From NCBI GenBank assembly GCA_034620365.1, contig JAQGEQ010000379.1:248001-312000 (forward strand): a stretch of 64,000 nt of DNA. Direction: 5' to 3'. This document shows, one piece after another, positions 34,950 to 47,528 of the stretch (the first letter of the stretch is position 1; every line of letters begins with the position of its first letter). Position numbers and translations under genes: made by a program. Below the pieces are notes generated by a model. The model made no database searches. It was not told the origin of the DNA and was given only the letters and a program-made list of their open reading frames with translations. The stretch comes from Pegea sp. RAD2-039 (Eukaryota > Chordata > Thaliacea > Salpida > Salpidae).

Positions 34950-35129
34950 AACTGATGTTTCATCAGTTTTCAAATTTGCACTAGGGAGCTAAAGGAGCTT
35001 TACCCGTTTATAATCGAAGTTTAATCTAGTATTAAAATGAAAGTAAAGTCTTGTGTTTGTGGCTAGTCAGAAAATTTTTTAGAGTAGTTTCACTGCCATC
35101 GGAAATTATTCTAAAAAGTTTTGACTTTA
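34950..35129 (+). ncRNA. Array unit 38, type A: donor mutated
   Basis: Perfect 8-bp arms, but at the donor position 35063 the sequence is CTAGTC after TTTGTGG, the only type-A unit without GT. ATTTTTTAG follows. Confidence 0.33.
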
Positions 35130-35782
35130 ATGAAATTTAAACAAAGAAATGTCTTCAAAAAATTAAAGTCATTTATTTAAGTTTTCTAAAAACTTTTATT
35201 AATTTACCAGTTAGCAAACTTTGAAATAAAAGCTGCTAAAATAATAAAAATATGATGCCAAGATTATTGTTTTTCAATAACAAAATATTTTAGTGTAATA
35301 AAATAAAAAATATTTTGATACTTCTCAAATTAAACTGTTTTTCTTTAGTTAAAGTTAGTAAGCGCTTAAAAAAATTAAACTAAAAGATAAAATAATATTA
35401 TAACGTTGAAGAAAATTTGTTTATAATAAAAGTTCATTTTTAATTTCTAAAAGAAAATTATTTACGTTATTAATAAATATTTAAATTTTTCAAAAATACT
35501 TTTCAATTTCATTTAAAAATATCTTTTTCAACTGTAACTGATCAATCAAACTTATTTTAAGTCATTTAAGATTAACTCCGAAGTAAATTTATCAAACAAA
35601 TAAAATTTTAGATGAATAATTAAAGAATTATATATTGACCTATATATAAATACATTACAATTTTAAATCAAAACAAAAACTTTTAATTTTGTTTTTGAAG
35701 ACTTGGATTGTTATTTTAAAACATACGAAAGTAAATAACTTTCTCAGCCAAACAAGTTTGATTTATGACAATGAGTTTTTTA

Positions 35783-35965
35783 AACTGGTATTTCACCAGC
35801 TGTCAAAATATTTTGTAAATTCATAAGGAAAGATTATGATCCACATTCCTTTTAGTGTACTCTAAACTCAATATGCCACCAGTATCTAGCGTTTGTGGGT
35901 AATTTAAACATTTTTGAGAAGAAAATAAACGCTTTTAATCTTAGTTAACCAAAAATTAAATGTTA
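35783..35965 (+). ncRNA. Array unit 39, type D: putative snRNA/SL-like RNA gene
   Basis: Dyad AACTGGT/ACCAGCT. GTAATT at 35899 (97 nt); ATTTTTGAG at 35910-35918. Confidence 0.45.
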
Positions 35966-36064
35966 AATTCTGTATAAATTTTCAATTTTCTTGAATGATC
36001 TCTTTGTTAATTTATCCTTTTAAGTTTTAATTAAAGCAATGTTGATTAATACTATGATATGTAA

Positions 36065-36249
36065 GACTAATAAATAATGTGTAGCGCCAAATAGTTTCAA
36101 GAAAAAGATAGCATATTGTTGTTTCTACTATTTTTTGCAGTGTACTAGTTTAATATCAAGTAACTAACTCTTGAGTTTGTTGGTAAATTTGTTTAGACTA
36201 GTTTCACTATCATTGAAAAGTTGTCTCAATAAATACGACTTTTAAATGA
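36065..36249 (+). ncRNA. Array unit 40, type H: putative snRNA/SL-like RNA gene
   Basis: Degenerate dyad; TTGCAG-TGTACTAG; GTAAAT at 36183 (99 nt); TTTCACTATCATTGAAA stem. Confidence 0.35.
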
Positions 36250-36299
36250 GCAAACCCAAATGACAAAAACTTTTAAAGTAATATTCTTTTACAGTGACA

Positions 36300-37360
36300 T
36301 ATAGCAGGCTAAAAGCTGTAAGGTTATGACGACGCCAATAAATGCAGGTTAGTTTCATTTAATGATTAACTTTAAACAATTAAAAGTATCAGTTGGCAAA
36401 CTTAAAAGATAATTTTCATTGAACAATTTTAAATTCAAAATAATACATTTAGAAATATTATAGCATTTGTAAGTATTTGCAGTTTAGTTTATAGCTAAAA
36501 TAATATTTATTAATTATTTCATCTAAAAATCAACAAATAAAACACATGAATTATTACTCTACAAGCATAACTAAAACTTATTTGCTATTATAATAATAAT
36601 TCTGTTTAAATTAACTCAATGTTAATTCAAAATTTCTGCATTCATAAAATATCAGCCAAATTTGTTGTTTGTTGATTAAGATCTTATTTCGATAAAATTA
36701 CAAATTAACTTTTTGTGTCTTTCTATATTAACCTACTTTATATAATTTAGAAAAATCACTTTTTAAGAAAAGTTATAAAATAATATTTTTCATCTGTTTA
36801 TTTTTTTTAAAGTTTTAATTATAAGTTGGACAGGAAAATTTTAAATGCTAATAAAATTTACAAAAATTGTAGAAATGAGCATTTAGCTTTCAGTAAAAAT
36901 ATCTTTATAATAAACTTTACGAAACAAGTTTGAATTGTCATTATGAACTTTATTAAACTGATATTTCATCAGTTACAAAAATTACTAGGGAGCTAAAGGA
37001 GCTTTTCCATGTTCCAATTCGGAGATTAATCTATTATTAAAATGAAACTAAAGTCTTGTGTTTGTGGGTAATCAGAAAATTTTTAGAGTAGTTTCACTTT
37101 ATTCGGAAATTTTTCTATGAAGTTATGACTTTTAACAAAATTAAAAAAAGAAATGTTTTCAAAAAAATCAAGTCATTTGTTTTTATTTTTTCTTAAAAGT
37201 TTGAGTAATTTACCAGATAGCAAAGTTTGAAAGTCAACTTTCATTTCACATTATTAATTCAAACTAACTAATATATATAATTTTAGCCAAGTTTCTTGAT
37301 TATAATAACAAATTGTTTTTTTCGAAAAAAATTAAAAAATCTTTTGACTTTTCCTGATTT
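36300..37360 (+). repeat. Second segmental duplication, copy 2 (units 40-41 region)
   Basis: Partner of 27,500-28,560. One visible difference in about 60 nt near the end of the match is AGCTTG in the first copy versus AGTTTG here. Confidence 0.88.
36956..37134 (+). ncRNA. Array unit 41, type I: putative snRNA/SL-like RNA gene
   Basis: Perfect dyad. GTAATC at 37068 (93 nt). Duplicate of unit 27. Confidence 0.45.
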
Positions 37361-37816
37361 AAAAAGTTTTATTTTAGCTAAAATTAGTAAGCGCTTAACA
37401 TAAATCAAAACAAAAAGATAAAATATTATTAAAATGTTGAAAAAAGGTATTTTTATACTAAAAATTCTTTTATAAATTCAAAAAGAAAAATATTTACGTT
37501 ATTAACAAACATTTGAAAATTTCCAAAAATCTTTTTCAACTTCATTTAAAAATATCTTTTTCAATTGTAACTGATCAGTCAAATTTGTTTTAAATATTTT
37601 AACATTAACTCCGACGTAAAATTATCGAACAAAAACATTTTAGATTAATAATTACACAGTTAGATATTTACTTGTATATAAATATAATACAGTCTTAAAT
37701 AAAAAGAAAAACTTTTTAATTTTAGTATTGAAGACTTGAACTGTTACTTTAGAAAATGACGAAACAAAAAAATTTTATCAGCAAAAAAGATTTGATTCGT
37801 GACAAAGAAGTTTTAA

Positions 37817-37922
37817 AACTGATATTTCATCAATTGTCAATATCTGTTTTTAGATGCTGAGGGATACAATATAAGAGTACTTTGGTGTACTTTCAACTTA
37901 ACATGCAACCGACTTAACTAAT
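37817..37922 (+). repeat. Array unit 42, type C: dyad without donor
   Basis: Dyad 37817-37835, right arm ATCAATT; no leader end; ACTGATCAGT 247 nt upstream. Confidence 0.5.
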
Positions 37923-38108
37923 AATAATTATTCTAAAAATTGATATACAAAATACTTGAATAATTACTTGATGATCAGAAATAAAATTTACTTGTTATAA
38001 TCAAAATATTTCTGTTTAAATTAACATTATTCAAGAAGACCTCAATATTAATTTATCTTTTTCAAGGATTTTTATTGTAAACATTCCAATTAATCTTATG
38101 TTAAAATT

Positions 38109-38292
38109 AACTGATATATAATCAGTTGTCCAAAATATTGGGAAGAAAACAGAATTGATTTTAGCTTTCACAATATTCACACTGTACTCGTTTAATAAAA
38201 AGTAATTTTTATCTTGCGTTTGTGGGTAACAAAATTTTTGTCAAAGAAATTAACAGTCATTAAAAAGTTGTTTCAAAAAATAATGAATTTTC
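38109..38292 (+). ncRNA. Array unit 43, type E: putative snRNA/SL-like RNA gene
   Basis: Perfect dyad. GTAACA at 38226 (98 nt); AAATTTTTG at 38232-38240, a canonical-looking Sm core. Confidence 0.46.
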
Positions 38293-38795
38293 AAAAATAT
38301 CATGAAAGCGACGTCATAGAACATTCCAGGTTGTCAAGTAATTGTAAATTAGGATAAATTTTTACAGGATAATAGCTGTTGAGTCTTAATTATGATCAAA
38401 TCACGTTATTTTGATATAGAGAGCTTTTATAAACAAGTACTAGTTGGCAAATTACAAGATAACTTTTTTGATTATTGTTAATTCCAAGTTTTTGGATTCA
38501 TAAAATATCAGCCAAATTTTTTGTTTGTTGTCTAACTAAATACTTTTTTTTGATAAGAAATAAAAGTAAAAATTTGTTGATTTACAAAATTAACTTATTA
38601 CAATTAAATAGAAAAAGTTTCTATTTAAAGAAAAAATCATAAAATTAGATATTAGATCGATTGTTTAGGGATTAAGTCTGTTTTTAGTTTCATGAAATTT
38701 CATAAAAAATTTATTAAATGTTGGAAAAATTATAGAAATAGATTTTAGCTTTCAGTCTACAAAAAAAGTTTGCTTTGTCATTATAATTTCTGCTA

Positions 38796-38977
38796 AACTA
38801 ATATTACATCAGTTGTCAAAATTGCTTGATAACCCTACCAGATAAAATGAAATCCAATATTCATTTGTTTAATATGTTATTAAAATGAAAGTAAAGTCTT
38901 GCGTCTGTAGGTAAAAAAAAAACAATTCAGATTAGTTTCACTGTCTTTAGAAATTGCTCTACAAAATATGATTCTTT
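38796..38977 (+). ncRNA. Array unit 44, type B: putative snRNA/SL-like RNA gene
   Basis: Left arm AACTAAT, spacer ATTAC. Leader end GCGTCTGTAG; GTAAAA at 38911 (96 nt). Confidence 0.37.
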
Positions 38978-39381
38978 TTAAAATTTTAAGCAAAAAGCTT
39001 CCTTAATAAATGCTAAGGTTTGAACTAAAATTAAGCAACAGTAAATGTTTACAAGTAAAAGCTGTTAAATCTTGATATAGTTAAAAAATAGGTTACTTTA
39101 TTATAATGGGTTAATAAATATATTCAATTTACTAGTATTTGCTAGTTTTATTAATTTGCTAGTTTTATTGTATTAAAATTAGAAAAGGCTCGTTCAAAAG
39201 AAAAATCATAAAAAAAATTTTATCTCTTGTTAAGATTAAAGATTTTTTCAAAGTTTGTGAAAAATTTTAAATTCTAATAAATTTCAGAAAATTTACAAAA
39301 ATAGTTTTTAGCTTTTAGCAAAAATATCGTTTATAATAAAGTTTACGAAACAAGTTTGGTTGCACATTATGACTTTTGTTA

Positions 39382-39561
39382 AACTGATGTTTCATCAGTC
39401 ATCAAACTTGCACTAGGGAACTAAAGGATCTTTACCCGTTTATAATCGAAGTTTAATCTACTATTAAAATGAAACTAAAGTCTTGTGTTTGTGGGTAATC
39501 AGAAAAATTTTAGACTAGTTTCACTGTCATCGGAAATTTTTCTAAAAAGTTTTGACTTTGA
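39382..39561 (+). ncRNA. Array unit 45, type A: putative snRNA/SL-like RNA gene
   Basis: Right arm ends CAGTC instead of CAGTT, one mismatch. GTAATC at 39495 (94 nt); AATTTTAG. Confidence 0.42.
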
Positions 39562-40214
39562 TGAAATTTAAACAAAGAGATGTCTTCAAAAAATTCAAGT
39601 CATTTATTTAAAATTCCTAACAACTTTAATTAATTTCCCAGTTAGCAAAGTTTGAAATTAAAGCTTCTAAAATAATAAAAATATAATGCCAAGATTATTG
39701 TTTTTCAATAACAAAATATTTTAGTTTAATAAAATTAAAAAATATTTTGATACTTCTCAAATTAAACTGGTTTTCTTCAGTTAAATTTAGTAAGCGCTTA
39801 AAAAAATTAAACCAAAAGATAGAATAATATTATAACGTTGAAGAAGATTTGTTTATAATAAAAGTTCATTTTTAATTTCGAAAAGAAAAATATTTACGTT
39901 ATTAATAAATATTTAAATTTTCCAAAAATACTTTTCAATTTCATTTAAAAATCTCTCTTTCAACTGTAACTGATCAATGAAACTTATTTTAAGTCTTTTA
40001 AGATTAAGTCCGAAGTAAATTTATCAAACAAATAAAATATTAGATGAATAATTAGAGAATTATATATTGACCTATACATAAATACATTACAATTTTAAAT
40101 CAAAACAAAAACTTTTAATTTTGTTTTTGAAGACTTGGACTTTTACTTTAAAACATAAGAAAGTAAATAACTTTATCAGCCAAACAAGTTTGATTTATAA
40201 CAAGGAGTTTTTTA

Positions 40215-40398
40215 AACTGATATTTCACCAGTTGTCAAAATATTTTTTTGAAAGAGAAGATAAGGATTATGATCCACATTCCTTTTAGTGTACTCTAAAT
40301 TTAACATGTAACCAGTATCTAGCGTTTGTGGGTAATTTCAAAATTTTTGAGAAGAAAATAGACGCTTTGTATCTTAATTAACCAAAAATTAAATGTTA
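40215..40398 (+). ncRNA. Array unit 46, type D: putative snRNA/SL-like RNA gene
   Basis: Dyad AACTGAT/ACCAGTT, intermediate between the GAT and GGT forms (one A-C mismatch). GTAATT at 40332 (98 nt); AATTTTTGAG. Confidence 0.43.
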
Positions 40399-40497
40399 AA
40401 TTCTGTATAAATTTTCAATTTTCTTGAATGATCTTTTTGTTAATTTATCCTTTTAAGTTTTAATTAAAGTGATGTTGATTAATGCTATGATATGTAA

Positions 40498-40680
40498 GAC
40501 TAATAAGTAACGAGTAGCGCCAAATAGTTTCGAGAAACAGATACCATTATGTTGTTTCTACTACTTTGCAGTTTTTAAGTTTAATATCAAGTAACTAACT
40601 CTTGAGTTTGTTGGTAAATTTGTTTAAACTAGTTTCACTGTCATTCAAAAGTTGTCTAAAAAAATACAACTTTGAAATGA
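40498..40680 (+). ncRNA. Array unit 47, type H: putative snRNA/SL-like RNA gene
   Basis: Degenerate dyad; shorter pre-leader segment as in unit 17; GTAAAT at 40614 (97 nt). Confidence 0.34.
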
Positions 40681-41128
40681 GCAAAACCACATGACAAAAA
40701 CTTTAAGTAAGTAATTTTTTTTACAATGAGATATAACAGGTTAAAAGCTGTTAGGTTATGACGACGCCAATAAATGCAGGTTAGTTTCATTTAAAGATTA
40801 ACTTTAAACAATTAAACTATCAGTTGGCAAACTTAAAAGATAACTTTCATTGAACAATTTTAAATTCAATATAATACATTTAGAAATATTATAGTATTTG
40901 TAAGTTTTTGCAGTTTAGTTTATAGCTAAAATAATATTTATTAACTATTTCATCTAAAAATCAACAAATAAAACACATGAATTATTACTCTACAAGCATA
41001 ACTAAAATTTATTGTTATTATTAAAATATTTCTATTTAAATTAACAATATTCAAGAAGACCTCAATATTAATTTATCTTTTTCAAGGATTTTTATTGTAA
41101 ACTTTCTTACTAATCTTATGTTAAAATT

Positions 41129-41312
41129 AACTGATATATAATCAGTTGTCCAAAATATCGGGAAGAAAACTAAAGTGTGTTTAGCTTTCATTATTTTCGC
41201 ACTGTACTCGTTTAATAAAAAGTAATTTTTATCTTGCATTTCTGGGTAACTAATTTTTTAGTCAATAAAATTGACAGTCATTAAAAAGTTGTTTCAAAAA
41301 ATGATGACTTTT
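41129..41312 (+). ncRNA. Array unit 48, type E: putative snRNA/SL-like RNA gene
   Basis: Perfect dyad. Leader end GCATTTCTGG (two changes); GTAACT at 41246 (98 nt); AATTTTTTAG. Confidence 0.41.
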
Positions 41313-41817
41313 CAAAAATATAAAGAAAGCGACGTCATAGAACATTCCAGGTTGTCAAGTAATTGTAAATTAGGATAAATTTTTACAGGATAATAGCTGT
41401 TGAGTCTCAATTATGATCAAATCACGTTATTTTGATATAGAGAGTTTTTATAAACAAGTACTAGTTGGCAAAATTACAAGATAACTTTTTTTGATTATTG
41501 TTAATTCCAAGTTTTTGCATTCATAATATATCAGCCAAATTTTTTGTTTGTTGACTAACAAAATATTCTATCGTGATAAGAAATCAAAGTTAAAAATTTG
41601 TTGATTTATAAATTAACTTCTTACAATCAAATAAGAAAAGTTTATATTTAAAGAAAAAATCATAAAATTAGATTTTCGATCGTTTGTTTAAAGATTAAGT
41701 TTGTTTTTAATTTCATGAAATTTCATAAAAAATTAGGAAATGTTGGAAAAATTATAGAAATAGATTTTAGTTTTCAGTCTACAAAAAAAGTTTGGTTTGT
41801 CATTATGATGTTTGCCA

Positions 41818-41999
41818 AACTAATATTTCATCAGTTGTCAAAATTGCTTGATAACCCCACCAGATAAAATAAAATCCAACATTCGTTTGTTTAATCTGTT
41901 ATTAAAATGAAAGTAAAGTCTTACGTTTTTAGGTAACAAAAAAATTCAGATTAGTTTCACTGTCTTTAGAAATTGAACTACAAAATATGATTCTTTTTA
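41818..41999 (+). ncRNA. Array unit 49, type B: putative snRNA/SL-like RNA gene
   Basis: Left arm AACTAAT. Leader end TTACGTTTTTAG; GTAACA at 41933 (96 nt). Confidence 0.37.
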
Positions 42000-42733
42000 A
42001 AATTTAAGCAAAAAGACTCATTAATAAAACTAAGGTTTGAACTAAAATTAATCAACAGTAAAAGTGTACAAGTAAAAGCTGTTAAATCATTGTAAAGCTA
42101 AAAATAGGTTACTTTAATCCAATGGGTTAATAAATATATTCAGTTTACTAGTTAGCAAAGTTTGAAAATCAACTTTTATTTCACAATTTTAATTCCAAGT
42201 TACAAAATTAGAAAAATGTTTGACAAGTTTCTTGTTTTTCAAAAGCACAATTTTTCACATGATTAAATTAAAAGTATTTCTGATACTTCATAAACGATAT
42301 TATTTTATTTCAGTAAATATTAGCAGAATGTTAAAAAAATCAAAACCATAAGATCAAATATTATTAGAATCTTGAAAAAAATGTTTATATTTTAAGTTCA
42401 TTTTTAACTTCAAAAATGAAATTATTTACGTTAGTAATAAATATTTGAACTTTTCAACCTCAGTTAAAAATATCTTTTTAAATTCTATCTGATCAGTCAA
42501 AAATATTGTTTAATAATTTTTGTGTTGACTCCGAAGTAAACCTATGTAGCAAAAAATTTTAAATTAATAATTAGAGAATTAGTTATTTACCTGTATACAA
42601 ATACATTACCATCCTAAATCAAAACAAAAACATGTAATTTTATTTTTGAAGACTTGGATTTTTACTTTAAAACATGCGAGAGTAAATAACTTTATCAGCA
42701 AAACAAGTTTGATTTATGACAAGGAGTTTTTTA

Positions 42734-42917
42734 AGCTGATATTTCACCAGCTGCCAAAATATTTTGTAGAATTTGAAAGAAAGGAATATGATCCACATTC
42801 TTTTTAGTGTAGTTTAAACTTAATGTGCAACCGAAATCTAGCGTTTGTGGGTAATTTAAACATGTTTGAAAATCATTTGACTTTTAATCTTATTTAACAA
42901 AAGATTAAATTCTGTAA
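42734..42917 (+). ncRNA. Array unit 50, type D: putative snRNA/SL-like RNA gene
   Basis: Dyad AGCTGAT/ACCAGCT: the outer A-to-G change restores pairing with the type-D C, while the inner A-C mismatch remains. GTAATT at 42851 (98 nt). Confidence 0.42.
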
Positions 42918-43007
42918 AAACTATCCATTTTTTTGAATGACATCTATCTTATACAATCTTTTTATGAACTTTATTATAATTGTCCTTATTAGTATTATGA
43001 TTTGTAG

Positions 43008-43188
43008 GACTGATATATAAACAGTTGCCAAATATTTTCCAGAAACAAATATAGTATGCTGTTTCTACCAAGCTCCAGTCTACTCTTTTAATAACAAGTA
43101 ACTAACGTATAGAATTTGTTGGTAAATTTGTTTAGACTAGTTTCACTGTCATTGAAAATTTGTCTAAAAATATATGACTTTTAAAAAA
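43008..43188 (+). ncRNA. Array unit 51, type F: putative snRNA/SL-like RNA gene
   Basis: Dyad with two end changes (GACTGAT/AACAGTT). GTAAAT at 43122 (95 nt). Last unit before LINE copy 2. Confidence 0.38.
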
Positions 43189-43857
43189 GCAAAACCACAT
43201 GAAAAAAACTTTCAAAGTAACTGGCTTTTAAAATGAGATACAACAGGCGAAAGGCTGCTAGGTTTGACGACGCCAATAAATGCAGGTTATTTTCATTTAA
43301 TGATTAACTATAAACAATAAAAGTATCGTTTGATAATTTGTTTCACAAAACGATGACATTTAAAAAACTCTAAAGATAACGATTTAATAAAGCTTGAGTT
43401 GTCCAGTTTGCCAAGTAATTGTAAATTATGGAATAATTTAGAAGGTGAAAGCGATTGAGTCTTATCTATATCAAATAACGTTGTTTTGATCTAAAGAGTT
43501 TTTGTTAACAATTAATTTACCAGTTAGCAAACTTAAACGATATCTTTCACTAGAGGTTATTCATTCCAAATTATTACATTTATAACATCTTATTCAAGTT
43601 GTTTGTTTGTTGACCCACAAAATATTTTAGTTTGAAAAAAGTAGAAGTTAGATTTTTGTTGCTTTTAGTTGAACTTTTTGTATTAAAATTAGAAAAGGTT
43701 CTTTTTAAAAGAAAAATCATAAAATTACATTTTTCATCTCATGTTTGAGATTAAAGATTATATCTCAGTTGATGGAAAAAACTTTAAATTTTAATTTTAC
43801 AACTAGTATTTAGCTTTCATTAAAAATTTGATTTAAAATCAAAATTCAAACAAAATT

Positions 43858-44430
43858 CAAGGTTCAGGCAAAATTTACGAGATTGGTTTGCAGGAAACTT
43901 AATATCAAATACGAGAGTTATAAGCATCGTCTCAGCTTCTTCAATCTAGATACTTTGGAAATCCGAAGAATTAAATACGACCTTATTCTGATTTTTAAAA
44001 TTATTCACAACCTAATTGATCTTCAGTTTGATGACTGTTTCTCCATTAGTCCCTCCCTCAAGTTATATCGACTTAGAAGACATAAACTACATCTTAATAA
44101 GCCCACTCCACCAGCTACGTTAACCAGATTAAGTTTTTTCTCATACCGCACAATCAGTACATGGAACAATCTGCCATCAGAGATTGTCATGTCAAAATCA
44201 CTTGTGCTGTTCAAGAAAAAGCTGAATTGTTATAATATCGCCAACATTGCCATTTTTAAACTGTGAATTTTTCTCTTTTACAATACTATGATTCTGTGCA
44301 ATTCTTCATTGTCATATGCTTTTTCGTTTACACGTCAAATAGATCTAATTTGTGAGAATGTGTGTTAGCGAGAGGTGCTCTCTTTAGGCACCGTCCTTCA
44401 CATTTATTGAAATAAACAAATAAATAAATA
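43858..44430 (+). mobile_element. 5'-truncated LINE, copy 2, inside the array
   Basis: Homologous to about 10,875-11,430 of copy 1: it begins in the C-terminal part of ORF2 and ends with the shared 3' UTR block GAGAATGTGTGTTAGCGAGA, then a tail of AAATA repeats (44,411-44,430). Array sequence resumes at TTCAAGAAGACCTC. No clear target-site duplication is visible. Units on the two sides are F and G, which normally have A, D and H between them, so the insertion came with, or was followed by, loss of about three units. Confidence 0.9.
43883..44266 (+). pseudogene. C-terminal fragment of LINE ORF2
   Basis: An open frame of 127 codons with RLSFFNLDTLEIRRIKYDL, FKIIHNLIDL, and ISTWNNLPSEIV, features of the region after the polymerase thumb in CR1/Jockey ORF2 proteins. 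There is no catalytic domain and no evidence of a genuine start, so it is a truncated relic that happens to remain open. It is better preserved than the same part of copy 1. Confidence 0.85.
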
Positions 44431-44509
44431 TTCAAGAAGACCTCAATGTTAATTTATCTTTTTCAAGGATTTTTATTGTAAACATTCTTACTAATCTTAT
44501 GTTAATATT

Positions 44510-44693
44510 AACTGATATATAATCAGTTGTTCAAAATATCGGAAAGAAAACAGGGATGTGTCTAGAATTCTTTATATTCGCACTGTACTCGTTCTATATA
44601 CGGTATTTATTATCTCGTAGTTGTGGGCAACCAAATTTTAATCAGATAAAATTAACTGTCTTGAAAATTTGTTTCTAAAATGATAACTTTTGA
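44510..44693 (+). ncRNA. Array unit 52, type G: unit with GC at the donor
   Basis: Perfect dyad (44510-44528); TGTACTCG; GCAACC at 44627 (98 nt); AATTTTAATC. Confidence 0.33.
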
Positions 44694-45196
44694 AAAACTC
44701 TAAACAAAACGACGTCATAAATTATTTAAGGTGGTCTAGTAATTGTAATTAAGGGAACATTTTACAGGATAAACGCTGTTGAGTCTTAATTATAATCAAA
44801 GTAGATTAAATTGATCTAAAGAGTTTTTATAAACAAGTACTAGTTGGAAAACTTAAATGATAACTTTCATTGATTATTGTTAATTGAAAATTTCTGCATT
44901 CATAAAATATCAGCCAAATTTTTTGTTTGTTCACTAACTAAATATTTTATTGTGATAAGAAATCAAAGTAAAAATTTGTTGATTTAAAAATTAACTTATT
45001 ACAATTAAATGGAAAAAGTTTCTATTTAAAGAAAAAATCATAAAATTAGATTTTCGATCGTTTGTTTAAGGATTAAGTTTGTTTTTAGTTTCATGAAATT
45101 TCATAAAAACTTTCGTAAATGTTGGAAAAATTATAGAAATAGATATTAGCTTTCAGTCTGCAAAAAAAGTTTGCTTTGTCATTATGATTTTTGCTA

Positions 45197-45378
45197 AACT
45201 AATTTTTCATCAGTTATCCAAATTGCTCGATAACCCTACGAGATAAAATGAAATTCAACATTCATTTGTTTATTCTGTTATTAAAATGAAAGTAAAGTCT
45301 TACGTTTTTAGGTACCAAAAATAATTCGGATTAGTTTTACTGTCTTTAGAAATTGAACTACAAAATATGATTCTGTTT
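45197..45378 (+). ncRNA. Array unit 53, type B: putative snRNA/SL-like RNA gene
   Basis: Left arm AACTAAT, spacer TTTTC; GTACCA at 45312 (96 nt). Nearly the same as unit 23. Confidence 0.36.
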
Positions 45379-45780
45379 AAAACTTTAAGCAAAAAGCCTC
45401 CTTAATAAATGATAAGGTTTGAACTAAAATTAAGCAACAGTAAATGTTTGCAAGTAAATGCTGTTAAATCATGATAAAGTTACAAAATAGGTTACTTTAA
45501 TCTAATAAGTTAATAAATATATTCAATTTACTAGTATTTGCTAGTTTTATTAATTTGCTAGTTTTATTGTATTAAAATTAGAAAAGGCTCGTTCAAAAGA
45601 AAAGTCATAAAAAAAATGTTATCTCGTGTTAAGATTAAAGATTTTTTCTAAGTTTATGAAAAATTTTAAATTCTAATAAACTTCAGAAAATTTACAAAAA
45701 TAGTTTTTAGCTTTTAGCAAAAATAACGTTTATAATAAAGTTTACGAAACAAGTTTGGTTCATCATTATGACTTTTGTTA

Positions 45781-45960
45781 AACTGATGTTTCATCAGTTT
45801 TCAAATTTGTACTAGGGAGCTAAAGGAGCTTTACCCGTTTATAGTCGAAGTTTAATCCAGTATTCAAATGAAACTAAAGTCTTGCGTTTGTGGGTAGTCG
45901 GAAAAATTTTTAGAGTAGTTTCACTGCCATCGGAAATTATTCTAAAAAGTTTTGACTTTA
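45781..45960 (+). ncRNA. Array unit 54, type A: putative snRNA/SL-like RNA gene
   Basis: Perfect 8-bp arms; GTAGTC at 45894 (94 nt), as in unit 6. Confidence 0.44.
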
Positions 45961-46614
45961 ATGAAATTTAAACAAAGAAATGTTTTCAAAAAATTCAAGT
46001 CATTTATTTAAAATTCCTAACAACTTTAATTGATTTACCAGTTAGCAAAGTTTGAAATTAAAGCTTCTAAAATAATAAAAATATAATGCCAAGATTATTG
46101 TTTTTCAATAACAAAATATTTTAGTTTAATAAAATTAAAAAATATTTTGATACTTCTCAAATTAAACTGTTTTTCTGTAGTTAAATTTAGTAAGCGCTTA
46201 AAAAATTAAACCAAAAGATAAAATAATATTATAACGTTGAAGAAGATTTGTTTATAATAAAAGTTCATTTTTAATTTCGAAAATAAAATTATTTACGTTA
46301 TTAATAAATTTTTTAAATATTCAAAAATACTTTTCAATTTCATTTAAAAATATCTTTTTCAACTGTAACTGATCAGTCAAACTTAGTTTTAAGTCTTTTA
46401 AGATTAACTCCGAAATAAATTTATCAAACAAATAAAATTTTAGATGAATAATTAGAGAATTATATATTTACCAATATTTAAATAAATTACAATTTTAAAT
46501 CAAAATAAAAACTTTTAATTTTGTTTTTGAAGACTTGGATTGTTACTTTAAAGCATACGAGAGTAAATAACTTTATCAGCCAAACAAGTTTGATTTGTGA
46601 CAAAGAGTTTTTTA

Positions 46615-46797
46615 AGCTGGTATTTCACCAGCTGTCAAAATATTTTTTGAAATAGAAGTTAAAGAATATGATTCAAATTCTTTTTAGTGTGCTCTAAACT
46701 TAACATGTAACCAATATCTAGCGTTTGTGGGTAATTTAAACATTTTTGAGAAGAAAATAGTCGATTTGTCTCTTAATTAACCAAAAATTAAATGTTA
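46615..46797 (+). ncRNA. Array unit 55, type D: putative snRNA/SL-like RNA gene
   Basis: Dyad AGCTGGT/ACCAGCT is a perfect 7-bp match and the clearest compensated variant. GTAATT at 46731 (97 nt); ATTTTTGAG at 46742-46750. TGTGCTC replaces TGTACTC. Confidence 0.46.
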
Positions 46798-46896
46798 AAT
46801 TCTGTATAAATTTTCAATTTTCTTGAATGATTTTTTTTTTAATTTATCCTTTTAGATTTTGATTAAAGCGATGTTGATTAATACTATGATATGTAA

Positions 46897-47082
46897 GACT
46901 AATAAATAACGGGTAGCGCCAAATAGTTTCAAGAAAAAGATAGCATTATGTTGTTTCTACTATTTTTTGCAGTGTACTAGTTTAATATCAAGTAGCTAAC
47001 GTGTTGAGTTTGTTGGTAAATTTGTTTAAACTAGTTTCACTGTCATTGAAAAGTTGTCTAAAAAAATACGACTTTTAAATCA
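46897..47082 (+). ncRNA. Array unit 56, type H: putative snRNA/SL-like RNA gene
   Basis: Degenerate dyad; leader contains GTGTTGAG; GTAAAT at 47016 (100 nt); TTTCA/TGAAA stem. Confidence 0.35.
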
Positions 47083-47528
47083 GCAAAACCACATGAGAAA
47101 AACTTTAAGTAATATTCTTTTACAATGAGATATAACAGGCTAAAAGCTATTAGGTTATGACGACGCCAATAAATGCAGGTTAGTTTCATTTAATGATCAA
47201 CTATAAACAAGTAAAGTATCAGTTGGTAAACTTAAAAGATAACTTTCATTGAACAATTTTAAATTCAATATAATACATTTAGAAATATTATAGTATTTGT
47301 AAGTTTTTGCAGTTTAGTTTATAGCTAAAATAATATTTATTGACTACTTCATCTTAAAATCAACAAATAAAACACATGAATTATTACTCTACAAGCATAA
47401 CTAAAACTTATTTGTTATAATTAAAATATTTCTGTTTAAATTAACAATATTGAAGAAGACCTCAATATTACTTTATCTTTTTCAAGAATTATTATTTTAA
47501 ACATTCTTACTAATCTTATGCTAAAATT

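Larger units (their letters stand above)
31520..35040 (+). repeat. Segmental duplication, copy 1 (units 33-38 region)
   Basis: Matches 49,465-52,980 at an offset of about 17,945, with only scattered differences across the part compared. Shared private variants are TTTGAGG in the type-D leader, the ACCAGTT arm of the G dyad, and the G-to-B fusion (CATTCATAAATTTTAGC). Confidence 0.9.
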
